In this document: one piece after another, positions 8,710-16,092 of the stretch | How the letters are laid out: each line of letters starts with the position of its first letter | How positions within the stretch are numbered: position 1 is the first letter of the stretch | Origin: CAVUAT01 sp963848045 | GTDB lineage: Bacteria > Actinomycetota > Thermoleophilia > Solirubrobacterales > 70-9 | Reading direction: 5' to 3' | Assembly: GCA_963848045.1 (NCBI GenBank) | Contig: CAWKCC010000003.1 | Location: 372,001 to 436,000, forward strand | DNA: 64,000 nt | Notes under the pieces: generated by a model | What the model was told of the DNA's origin: nothing | Database searches by the model: none | What the model saw: the letters and a program-made list of their open reading frames with translations, nothing else | Position numbers and translations under genes: made by a program

Positions 8710-9461
8710 CGAGCGACCAGCTCGTAGTTGAGCTCGATTCGACGCGCCGTCGCCAGCCCCTCGCGCAGGGACTCGCGGTCGCGGTAGGTGCCCTCGAGCA
8801 GGCAGGCGTCGGCAGAGGCGACGATCCGCTCCGGCGCGAACGGCCAGGGTTCCAGCGCGTAAGAGCCCTCGTCGCTTCGGCTGAGCTCGAGAGCCGTCGA
8901 TCCTCCGTTGGCGGTGGGGACCGGGCCGAGGGCGCCGGGGACCCGGTCATGGAGCAGCTTGTGGGAGAGCCCGTCCCAGGCCCGAACCAGGCGCCAGTTC
9001 CGCTCGACCTCGGAATCGGCCACTCCCAGCTCGTCCCTCAGCCGTCGCTGGAACTCAGCGCTGCGGGCCAGGTAGGAGTTGATCTGGCGGCCCGGCCGGC
9101 GCAGAAGGCCGACCAGCGGAGGCTGGGAGTAGAACGAGGTGTGGTGGAGCGAGACGAGTAGCGCCGCGTACGGGTCGCGGTCGCGAATCCGCTCGGGCCC
9201 TCGCAGCCGCAGCGGGAGGTGAGTGGCCAGGTCCATCTCCGAGACGGTCACCGGCAGCCCCGTGTCGGGATCCAAGGCCGGCGCCCCGTCCCACTCGAGC
9301 ATGCCCAGCTCGTGCTGCTCGGCGGCAAGGTGGAGTGAGTCGCTGGGGTCAGGCGCCCCAAACGGCTCGTTGCCCCAGGCGCGCGCGAGTTGGCCGCACA
9401 TCGCCGCGTGCGCCTGCTGGGTAACGGCCACGTGACCCTCGGAGTGGCGCAGGACGATCAC
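8706..9461 (-). CDS. DUF3891 family protein
   Basis: 251 aa, function unknown. Family-like opening VIVLRHSEGHVAVTQQAHAA followed by QLARAWGNEPF, an EQHELGMLEWDGAPALD block and a HLPLRLRG/HHTSFYSQ segment. Conserved His and Glu residues in these blocks suggest a metal-dependent enzyme, but this is inference. GTG at 9459-9461 matches the usual N-terminus of the family. A TACGCT hexamer lies 9 nt upstream of it, in the short divergent gap to the PhyH-like gene. First gene of a coupled operon with the P450 and nucleotidyltransferase genes. Confidence 0.75.
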   Translation of the reverse strand: MIVLRHSEGHVAVTQQAHAAMCGQLARAWGNEPFGAPDPSDSLHLAAEQHELGMLEWDGAPALDPDTGLPVTVSEMDLATHLPLRLRGPERIRDRDPYAALLVSLHHTSFYSQPPLVGLLRRPGRQINSYLARSAEFQRRLRDELGVADSEVERNWRLVRAWDGLSHKLLHDRVPGALGPVPTANGGSTALELSRSDEGSYALEPWPFAPERIVASADACLLEGTYRDRESLREGLATARRIELNYELVAR

Positions 9462-9527
9462 AGGGCGGCTAGCGTACCCCGCATCGCCGGCGCCTCGACC
9501 CGTGACAGCGCAGCCCGCTTCGAACAG

Positions 9528-10514
9528 ATGAAGGCCCCGCCCGGCGGATGGCGGCGCCCGATCGTCCCCCTCGCCCGTGCGTTGCAGAAGGGCGACATGA
9601 GGCGCCTTGGGCTGCATTCCACCTGTGCGATCGGTGCCCGCTTCAATCGCGGCGGGCAGCGATCAATCGACTTCCGCCGCGGGCTCTACGAGGAGCGATT
9701 CGACTCGTTGCTCGAAGGCAACGGAGGGGCGCCGTCGTCTCCCCTCGAGCTCGATGACGGGTTCGTGATCGACCGCTCGCGCACTCTGCCGCACCTCGAT
9801 GCGGTGCTTTCCGCCGGGGCCCGCCTGATCGGCGAACACGGCGGGCGCAAGTGGGAGCACGAGAAGCCCTTCCTGCAGAACATCAACCCCGAAAGCGCGA
9901 TCGACAGGTATCCCGAACTGCTCGATTTTGCCACCTCCTCGGAGATGCTGGCCGCGGTCGCGCCGACCTTCGGGTACGTGCCGCTTCTCTCCGGGCTGCT
10001 CCCCCGTGGGGTCAGGTTGATGGAGTCAAGCACCCGGTTCGATCCCGAGCCCGACGGCCCCTGGCGGGAGAGTCAGCTCTTTCACCTTGACTACCACAGC
10101 ACCCCGACCCTGTACGTGGTGGTTGCGCTGCGGGACATCGGAATCGACGACGGGCCACTGCACTTCCTCGGCAAGTCAGCCTCGCGCCGGGTCGCGGGGG
10201 CGTTGGACTACGGGTCTCGCGGCGTCCCCTACCGCCTTACCGACCAGCAGGTCGCCTCCGTGGTCGACGAGAGTGAGGTCAACGTCTTCTCCGAGCCGGC
10301 AGGCACCGTGCTCTGGCTCGAGTCAAGCGCCTGCTTTCACTTCGGCAGCAGGCGTCCCGCAAACGATCGTTACCAGATGCAGTACGCGTTCGTCTCCCCG
10401 GTCCGCAACGACTTCCTCGAACTCTGGCGCCCTCGGCGGATCTACCCGGCCAACTCCTCGGACTCTGAGCTGCGACGCCTGGCTCTCGACCCGTCTCTGC
10501 TTGCGCTCGACTGA
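9528..10514 (+). CDS. Phytanoyl-CoA dioxygenase (PhyH)-like oxygenase
   Basis: 328 aa, probable non-heme Fe(II)/2-oxoglutarate enzyme. The iron triad appears as H-x-D in QLFHLDYHS, with a distal His in SACFHFGSR about 80 residues later, followed by an Arg-containing ANDRYQMQYAFVSP segment that could bind 2-oxoglutarate. GPLHFLGKS matches the PhyH segment after the H-x-D. The start is uncertain: ATG 9528 or ATG 9597; an in-frame ATC at 9483 also lies 7 nt after a TAGCGT hexamer. It is divergent from the DUF3891/P450 operon and is followed by a polysaccharide deacetylase gene. Confidence 0.7.
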   Translation: MKAPPGGWRRPIVPLARALQKGDMRRLGLHSTCAIGARFNRGGQRSIDFRRGLYEERFDSLLEGNGGAPSSPLELDDGFVIDRSRTLPHLDAVLSAGARLIGEHGGRKWEHEKPFLQNINPESAIDRYPELLDFATSSEMLAAVAPTFGYVPLLSGLLPRGVRLMESSTRFDPEPDGPWRESQLFHLDYHSTPTLYVVVALRDIGIDDGPLHFLGKSASRRVAGALDYGSRGVPYRLTDQQVASVVDESEVNVFSEPAGTVLWLESSACFHFGSRRPANDRYQMQYAFVSPVRNDFLELWRPRRIYPANSSDSELRRLALDPSLLALD

Positions 10515-10548
10515 GCAAGGCCGCCGCTCCGCTGCCCAGGAGTCCGCG

Positions 10549-11418
10549 ATCACGTTGCTGGGCGGGGCCCTGGCCGCGCTGATCCGGTTCAGCGGCTTGG
10601 CCTGGGCGGTCCGCAGTACGATCGCCCGCGACCGGGTCTCGATCGTGCTCTACCACGATCCGGCCCCCGAGGTCTTCGAGCCTCAGCTCCGATGGATGCT
10701 GCGCCGCTACTCCCTGATCCCGCTGGAGCGGCTGGTCAACGCGGTCCGCTCGGGCGACTGGAGCGCAGTGCCGCCGAGGAGCCTGGTGATCACTTTCGAC
10801 GACGGCCGCGCCGGAAACGCGCGGCTGATCGATCTCTTCCGCCACCACCGGGTCGAGCCCACGGTCTACCTCTGCACCGGCCTCCTCGGCGCCCGCGGGG
10901 GCCCCGGGTTTGAGGTCCTCGGTCCCGTCGAACTCGACCGGATGAAGGACTCCTTCAGCTTTCAGTCGCACACCCGCTCCCACCCGGTGCTGCCGGCATG
11001 CTCGGAGGATGAGGCCTGGCAAGAGATCGCGGAGTCCAGGAACGAGGTGGAGGTGATGTCGGGCTCGTCCTGCGACCACTTCGCCTACCCGGCCGGCGCG
11101 TACACCGATCGCGAGGTCGAACTGGTCGAGCGCGCCGGCTACCTTTCTGCCCGCACCATCGACATCGGCTGGAATCACCGTGGCTCCGACCCCTTCCGAC
11201 TGAAGATTCTCAGCCTGGACAGCCCCACGACCACAGCGCTCGCCGCCGATCTCACCGGCCTCAGGTGGCTCTCCCGACTTCTCGAAGGCAAGGCCGAACT
11301 GACCGGCAGGCGTCGCGAAGCGAGCGGTCGCCTCGGAGCCCTACGAGGACGATCGCCGGGCGCCGCTCGCGCTCACTATTACCAGGATCGGGCCGGTCGC
11401 GGTCTCGATGATCGGTGA
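10549..11418 (+). CDS. Polysaccharide deacetylase (CE4/NodB-fold)
   Basis: About 289 aa. NodB-type motifs: LVITFDDGRAGN (catalytic base and metal Asp), SHTRSHPVL (metal His pair) and HFAYPAGAYTD. An N-terminal hydrophobic segment (GGALAALIRFSGLAWAV) suggests export or anchoring. It would remove N- or O-acetyl groups from a surface glycan. The start is unclear: there is no ATG or GTG. An AGGAG at 10538-10542 sits 6 nt before an ATC at 10549; TTG at 10555 or 10501 are alternatives. It follows the PhyH-like gene by about 34 nt, so co-transcription is likely. Confidence 0.82.
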   Translation: MTLLGGALAALIRFSGLAWAVRSTIARDRVSIVLYHDPAPEVFEPQLRWMLRRYSLIPLERLVNAVRSGDWSAVPPRSLVITFDDGRAGNARLIDLFRHHRVEPTVYLCTGLLGARGGPGFEVLGPVELDRMKDSFSFQSHTRSHPVLPACSEDEAWQEIAESRNEVEVMSGSSCDHFAYPAGAYTDREVELVERAGYLSARTIDIGWNHRGSDPFRLKILSLDSPTTTALAADLTGLRWLSRLLEGKAELTGRRREASGRLGALRGRSPGAARAHYYQDRAGRGLDDR

Positions 11419-11492
11419 GAAGCCGAGCGCGCCGGCGCTCCTTAGCCTCAGCAGGTTCGGCCCATGGGGCCTGGCGCGATCGTCTTCGCCGC

Positions 11493-11939
11493 CTAGTCGG
11501 GATCCGGCTGCTGCCTGGCCGCCTGCTCGCCCTTCATGTAGCTGTAGGCGAAGAGCGCGACCAGGCTGAGCTGCAGCCCGCGCACCAGTCGAACTCCGGA
11601 AGCCGACAGATACCCCGCGCTTACGGCGTGTGCGTCGTTGGCCATCAGGCCCGTGATCACCGGGACGACGGTCAGCGGCAGCACTGCCCGGCGCTCCAGC
11701 GGCCGGCGATCCGCCCAGAGCAACAGGGCCGTCCAACCAGCCATCAGCGGGGCCCCGACCCGGAGCGCGTATGCGAATTCAGGACGCTCACGCCGGAACG
11801 GACGCTCGAAGCGCAGCGTCGGCCCGTAGAGCCGCGGCGCGACCATCCCGACCGCGGCGGCGGCGTCGACCAGCGCGCCCGCACGATAGCTCCGGCGAAG
11901 CCAGCGGATCGCGTCATCGATGGGTGGGTCCAAGGCCAC
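11493..11939 (-). CDS. Small membrane protein, unknown function
   Basis: 148 aa with about three hydrophobic stretches (APLMAGWTALLLWA, VLPLTVVPVITGLMA, LVRGLQLSLVALFAYSYM). No family recognised. GTG start at 11937-11939; a CAAACT hexamer lies 6 nt upstream. The intervening 74 nt after the deacetylase stop (11419-11492) hold nothing obvious. Confidence 0.6.
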   Translation of the reverse strand: MALDPPIDDAIRWLRRSYRAGALVDAAAAVGMVAPRLYGPTLRFERPFRRERPEFAYALRVGAPLMAGWTALLLWADRRPLERRAVLPLTVVPVITGLMANDAHAVSAGYLSASGVRLVRGLQLSLVALFAYSYMKGEQAARQQPDPD

Positions 11940-12028
11940 GTCCTCAGTTTGACGCGTCGACGAGTCTTGCGAGAACAGGGTCCCACGACCTCCCGCTCCG
12001 AGCCGACGGGACCGTGGGGAACAGGAGA

Positions 12029-12652
12029 TCAGGTGGAGCCCGCGGGAGCGGTGAGGTGGGCGAACAGAAACTGCTGACTCGCGCTGGACGGTGTCAGGTG
12101 CTCCTCGAGGTGCGCCGAGACGAGCTGGGCGTGCTCGCCGATCGTCTCCGCGAGCAGGTCTGGGCCGTAGCGGGCGACCGGCAGCCCGCTGCAGCGGGTC
12201 GGTCCCTCGGGGCCGAAGGTGGCCAGGATCACGTGCGCGGAGGGCTCGAGGCTGCGCTCGAGGGTCGCCAGGTAGCCGCGCCGATCATCGGCCGTGACCA
12301 TGAAGTGGAACGCGGCGCGGTCGTGCCAGAGGGCGAACCGCCGTCCGAAGTCGTGGCTTCGCACGTCGGCGGCGACCCACTCGATCCGGCCTGCGTCCGG
12401 GAAGCCCTCGCGCGCTCGCTCCAGCGCCGCGCTCGAGATGTCGGCGACGGTGATGTCCGAGTATCCGCGCCCGAGGAGTTCCGCCGCAAGCCGTGACGCT
12501 CCTCCTCCCACGTCGATGATCGGCGCGTCGCGCGGCAGGTCCAGAGCGTCGATCATCGCCAGCGAGGTGCGGGGGGCGGGCTCGAACCAGCTCATCGCAT
12601 CCGGCGCCTTCTCGGAGTAGACGCGGTTCCAGTGCGCGCGTTCGGGACCCAT
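12029..12652 (-). CDS. Class I SAM-dependent methyltransferase
   Basis: 207 aa. Motif I is IIDVGGGASRLAAELLGRGY, followed by acidic VADIS (motif II) and VAADVRSHDF. The opening HWNRVYSEKAPDAMSWFEP is typical of small thiopurine/arsenite-type or TehB-like methyltransferases; the later CSGLPVARY resembles that subgroup. Start ATG 12650-12652 is 6 nt after CAAACT (12659-12664). Substrate unknown. Confidence 0.82.
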   Translation of the reverse strand: MGPERAHWNRVYSEKAPDAMSWFEPAPRTSLAMIDALDLPRDAPIIDVGGGASRLAAELLGRGYSDITVADISSAALERAREGFPDAGRIEWVAADVRSHDFGRRFALWHDRAAFHFMVTADDRRGYLATLERSLEPSAHVILATFGPEGPTRCSGLPVARYGPDLLAETIGEHAQLVSAHLEEHLTPSSASQQFLFAHLTAPAGST

Positions 12653-12658
12653 GCGTAG

Positions 12659-12664
12659 AGTTTG
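12659..12664 (-). promoter_or_regulatory. Putative -10 element of leaderless methyltransferase mRNA
   Basis: CAAACT exactly 6 nt before the ATG at 12652. The same hexamer and spacing precede the 11939 start. Predicted +1 is the A of the start codon. Confidence 0.4.
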
Positions 12665-12703
12665 GCGCCTGGGTTGCGGGGCGCGAATTCGAAGAGGCGG
12701 GCG

Positions 12704-13381
12704 TCAGCTCTGGTGAGCCCCGGTCGGAGCGAATCCCCGCGGTGCCGCCGCAAATCGGCCCAAGCAGTCCAGCGAGCAGAAGTGGTAGCGAGCCCCCTCG
12801 TGGATGGCGGTCCCGGCTGCCCGCTCCGGGTCCACCGCCATCCGGCAGACCGGGTCGATCGGCAGTCTGTTCTCGCTCACGTCGCCCTCCGGTCTCGCCG
12901 CGTAGAGGCGCACGGGCTCGGCGATGTTGCGAAGAGTGCGGCGACCCCGCTCGCGCAGCTCCGCCCCAGGGACCGAGCCGGCTGCCTCGCGGGTGGCCTC
13001 GGTCAGCAGGACCTCGCTTCCCGAGGCCTCGCCCGAGACGCGGGCTGCCAGGTTGACCGTGCTGCCGTACCAATCACCGCCCCGCTCGACCGCCGCGCCT
13101 GTGTGCATGCCCACCCGAACGGTCGGGTGGTAGTGACGGTCGCCGACCTCGTGCGCGATGTGCAGGCCGAACCGAATCGCGTCCTCGGCTCGGTCGCAGC
13201 GCAGCATCACCGCGTCTCCGATCCGCTTGATCGGCTCTGCCCCGAAGTCGGCGGCTTCCGATTCAAGGCGCTCGGAGAACCCGGCGGCGAGCTCGGCGGC
13301 GGGCTCGTCGCCCATCGCCTCGGTCATTGCGGTGAAGCCGGCCAGATCCGCGAAGAGGAAGGTGTGGCGCCGCTCGGCGAT
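12704..13381 (-). CDS. Class III nucleotidyl cyclase domain fused to YHS domain; apparent ATC start
   Basis: 225 aa if read from ATC at 13379-13381. The N-terminal cyclase block AERRHTFLFADLAGFTAM carries the first metal-binding Asp. It lies upstream of the first ATG (13325-13327), and the frame is closed by TAG at 13391-13393. The ATG version (207 aa) would lack this block. Further cyclase motifs: IKRIGDAVMLRCD and VRVGMHTGAAVERGGDWYG, then VNLAARV. The C-terminal ~55 residues are a YHS metal-binding domain (IDPVCRMAVDPE, HFCSLDCLGRF). It may make a cyclic nucleotide or act as a degenerate sensor; no partner is nearby. Confidence 0.75.
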   Translation of the reverse strand: MAERRHTFLFADLAGFTAMTEAMGDEPAAELAAGFSERLESEAADFGAEPIKRIGDAVMLRCDRAEDAIRFGLHIAHEVGDRHYHPTVRVGMHTGAAVERGGDWYGSTVNLAARVSGEASGSEVLLTEATREAAGSVPGAELRERGRRTLRNIAEPVRLYAARPEGDVSENRLPIDPVCRMAVDPERAAGTAIHEGARYHFCSLDCLGRFAAAPRGFAPTGAHQS

Positions 13382-13387
13382 CGCTCC

Positions 13388-13393
13388 ACTCTA
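13388..13393 (-). promoter_or_regulatory. Putative -10 element, 6 nt before ATC start of cyclase gene
   Basis: TAGAGT with a 6-nt spacer (GGAGCG) to the in-frame ATC at 13381. The same layout (CATAG, then 6 nt, then ATC) precedes the sulfatase at 19305. Confidence 0.4.
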
Positions 13394-13437
13394 TGCAGCC
13401 GGAGCGGCGATTCCTCAGCCGCCCGTCGTGAATGCCA

Positions 13438-13469
13438 GGCGAAGGGGCCGGCGCCCCGGCCCCTTCGCC
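13438..13469 (-). terminator. 14-bp perfect hairpin after the secreted-protein gene
   Basis: Arms GGCGAAGGGGCCGG and CCGGCCCCTTCGCC, 4-nt loop, just downstream of the stop at 13489 on the minus strand. No T-tract. Confidence 0.65.
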
Positions 13470-13488
13470 CACCCGGCGCCGCCCGTCC

Positions 13489-13920
13489 TCAGCTGGCCGG
13501 TGGCGTGCCCGTGACCTTGCGCGTTGCCGCGCACGCCACGATCGCCGTCGCGCTCTGGGCCGATGCAGACTCGTTCTCGACGGTCCCCGCCCAGCCGGTC
13601 GCTGTCAGGTACGAGTCCGCGACGGTCAGCTGGATGACGTCTGCCCCGAGCTTGATGCCGCCTCCGATCGGCTTCAGGCCCTTCGGACAGGTCGTCGCCA
13701 CCGAAACCAGGACCTCAGACGGGATTCCCGGCGGGATGGCGGTGGTCGTGCTCGCGTAGGTGAGCTTGCCGACCCCCACGGTTTTGTTCTTGGCGCCCTT
13801 GGAGAGGGCGCCCAGGCCGAGCTTCTTGGCCGCGATGGCGGTGCCGCCGAAGACGCTGACCAGCACGATCAGCGAGGCGATCATCGCCGGCCTCGACAGC
13901 AGCCTGCGAATGCGATCCAT
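13489..13920 (-). CDS. Secreted protein with N-terminal signal anchor, unknown function
   Basis: 143 aa. Basic N-terminus MDRIRRLLSR, then a hydrophobic helix (MIASLIVLVSVFGGTAIAA). The mature part is Ser/Thr/Gly-rich, with ATTCPKGLKPIGGG and a late Cys (AIVACAAT) that could form a disulfide. The 'KNKTVGVGKLTYAS' segment resembles secreted proteins common in Thermoleophilia (impression, not a search). Start ATG 13918-13920 has a GGAGG ribosome site about 5 nt upstream. Confidence 0.65.
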   Translation of the reverse strand: MDRIRRLLSRPAMIASLIVLVSVFGGTAIAAKKLGLGALSKGAKNKTVGVGKLTYASTTTAIPPGIPSEVLVSVATTCPKGLKPIGGGIKLGADVIQLTVADSYLTATGWAGTVENESASAQSATAIVACAATRKVTGTPPAS

Positions 13921-14086
13921 GAGTCCTCCGATCGATTGCTTGGGGCTCCCGACGAGGACTCGGATCAGCGCACCACCCCTCCGCGCTGTGCAGCCCCGAA
14001 CATAGGCCACTATGGCGGGCCTGGCAACCCGCGCTTTCCACTTGGAGCCGGCCCCGAATGCGAACGGGAGATAGGGTCCGCCGGCC

Positions 14087-14494
14087 ATGACCGACTTCCC
14101 GGCCGAAGGCATGGAGGCGACGCATGTGCTCGTGGTCAGCGACCCGAGCGCCTCGCGCAGCTTCTATGAGGGCGTGCTCGGCGCCGAGGTCTTTCGTGAG
14201 TACGGTGAATCCGTGGTGCTGCGCTTCCTCGGGACCTGGCTTCTGCTGGTGATCGGCGGGGGGCCCACACCCGACAAGCCCGGGGTGAGGTTCGCGGCGC
14301 CCTCGGACCCGGGCACCGTCAGTCACGAGATCACGATCCGGGTGCCGGATTGTCACGCCGCCTACGAGACCCTCCGGGCCAGGGGCGCCGAGTTCCTCAC
14401 TCCCCCGGTCGAGAGCGAATCGGAGGTGCGCTGCTTCTTCCGCGACCCCGACGGTCACCTGCTGGAGATCAGCGAGGCCAAATCGACCGGCTGA
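14087..14494 (+). CDS. VOC (glyoxalase/bleomycin-resistance fold) protein
   Basis: 135 aa, one vicinal-oxygen-chelate module: MEATHVLVVSDPSASRSFYE at the start, SHEITIRVPD in the middle, FFRDPDGHLLEI at the end with the usual terminal Glu metal ligand. It could be an isomerase, dioxygenase-like or drug-binding protein. A TAGGGT hexamer ends 9 nt before the ATG. Confidence 0.8.
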   Translation: MTDFPAEGMEATHVLVVSDPSASRSFYEGVLGAEVFREYGESVVLRFLGTWLLLVIGGGPTPDKPGVRFAAPSDPGTVSHEITIRVPDCHAAYETLRARGAEFLTPPVESESEVRCFFRDPDGHLLEISEAKSTG

Positions 14495-14666
14495 GCGCTT
14501 CACGCCGGCGGGGAGAGGTGCCAACAGCCGGGTTGTACGGGGGGGTACTGTTCGAGCGTCGATGGCAAGTATCTCGACGGCGCGCATCGTGATCACGGCC
14601 GGCGCTCGCGGCCCAGCGGGTGGAGAGGCCTTCGCGGCCCGCCGCAGGCAGAGCGAATAGCCCGGG

Positions 14667-15938
14667 ATGAGCGATTGGCTGAGCATCCTCGCGGTTCTCG
14701 CGCTCGTCGGGGTGAACGCGTTCCTCGTCGTCGGCGAGTACGCGGTGGTCACCGCTCGCCGGGCGGCGCTGGCCGTGCGTGCGGAGGAGGGCAGCGCCGG
14801 CGCGCGTGCGGCGTTGCGGCTGATGGACGACCCGGTGCGGGTGATCTCGACGGTTCAGGTTGGCATCACGGCGGTCGGGATCCTGATCGGCGCGATCGGT
14901 GAGCCGCTCGTGGCCGACCTGCTCGGCGTGCCGGGCTGGCTCGGCTTCGCGCTTGCGTTCGGGGTCGTCACCTACCTCTCCGTGGTGTTAGGCGAGCTGG
15001 TGCCCAAGGCACTCACACTGGACCGCGCGGAGGCTCTCGCCTCGGTGGTTGCGCGCCCGATCGAGCTGGTCGAGGCGGCACTGCGGCCGCTCGTCTGGGT
15101 GCTGCAGGGCTCGGCGACCCTGCTGCTGCGGCCTTTCGGGGTCCGCGAGGTGGTCGCGGGGAGCTCGATCAGGACTGCGGGTGAATTGCAGGAGATCGTC
15201 GACGAGGCTGAGGACACCGGCATCATCCCGCGGGCCCAGGAGGAGATGCTCCACAACGTGTTCGAGTTCGCCGACCTCGAGGCTCGCGACATCATGATCC
15301 CGGCGCCCGAGGTTCACTGGCTCGAGGCGGAGATGACACCCGACGCTGCTCTGGACCGGGTCGTGTCGACGCCGCACGAGCGCTATCCCGTCGCCTCGGG
15401 ATCGCTCTCGCGGCTGCTCGGAGTCGTGCATGTTCGCGACCTGGTTGCGGCATCCCGCGGAGGTGGAGGCTCCTCGGTCGCCGAGCTCGCGCGCCCGGCG
15501 CTGGTGGTGCCCGAGACCAAGGACCTCGGGCCCCTGCTGCGCGAGCAACGCGAGCTGCGAGAGCAGCTCGCCATCGTCGTAGACGAGTACGGCGCGACCG
15601 TGGGGATCGTCTCGATCGAGGACGTGCTCGAGCAGCTCGTCGGCGAGATAGAGGACGAGTACGACCTCCCCGACGCGACACTCGAGCGGCTCGACTCCCG
15701 AACCGTTCAGGTCGCCGGCTCGATGACCATCGACGACTTCAACGAGGCCGTCGGCACCCGCCTGCCGATCGGCGAAACGCGGACGCTGGCGGGGCTCGCC
15801 TTCGACCGGCTCGGCCGCCAGCCCCGCGAGGGCGACATGGTCAGGGTCGAGGGAGCGGAGCTACGCGTCGACGAGGTCGATCACGCACGCATCACCCGGC
15901 TGCGGATCCGGCTGCCGGAGGCTGAGTCGGGCTCCTGA
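14667..15938 (+). CDS. CNNM/CorC-HlyC family membrane transporter (DUF21-CBS pair)
   Basis: 423 aa. DUF21 membrane domain (about residues 1-190: VNAFLVVGEYAVVTARRAAL, ISTVQVGITAVGILIGAIGE, LGELVPKALTL), then a CBS pair (about 200-330: DIMIPAPEVHWLEAE, VVDEYGATVGIVSIEDVLEQ) and a CorC/HlyC domain (about 345-420). The family is linked to magnesium efflux/homeostasis; 'hemolysin' naming is historical. The 172 nt upstream hold only a weak 32-codon ORF (14562-14660). Confidence 0.92.
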   Translation: MSDWLSILAVLALVGVNAFLVVGEYAVVTARRAALAVRAEEGSAGARAALRLMDDPVRVISTVQVGITAVGILIGAIGEPLVADLLGVPGWLGFALAFGVVTYLSVVLGELVPKALTLDRAEALASVVARPIELVEAALRPLVWVLQGSATLLLRPFGVREVVAGSSIRTAGELQEIVDEAEDTGIIPRAQEEMLHNVFEFADLEARDIMIPAPEVHWLEAEMTPDAALDRVVSTPHERYPVASGSLSRLLGVVHVRDLVAASRGGGGSSVAELARPALVVPETKDLGPLLREQRELREQLAIVVDEYGATVGIVSIEDVLEQLVGEIEDEYDLPDATLERLDSRTVQVAGSMTIDDFNEAVGTRLPIGETRTLAGLAFDRLGRQPREGDMVRVEGAELRVDEVDHARITRLRIRLPEAESGS

Positions 15939-16092
15939 TGGTCGCCGTTGCCCCAGCCGCGAGGACACCGCACCAGCGGGGCCCGGAGCCGCCGCCTAAG
16001 CGGGGGGGCTGATCCGCCGCGAGGCCCACCGCCAGGGCTCGATCGTGGACTCGGTTTGCGCGGCCGTATGCGGATAGGGTTGGCCAGGCAGC

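Noticed and set aside
14562..14660. 32-codon ORF before the CNNM/HlyC gene
   Set aside because: No ribosome site and no conserved feature; too short to support.
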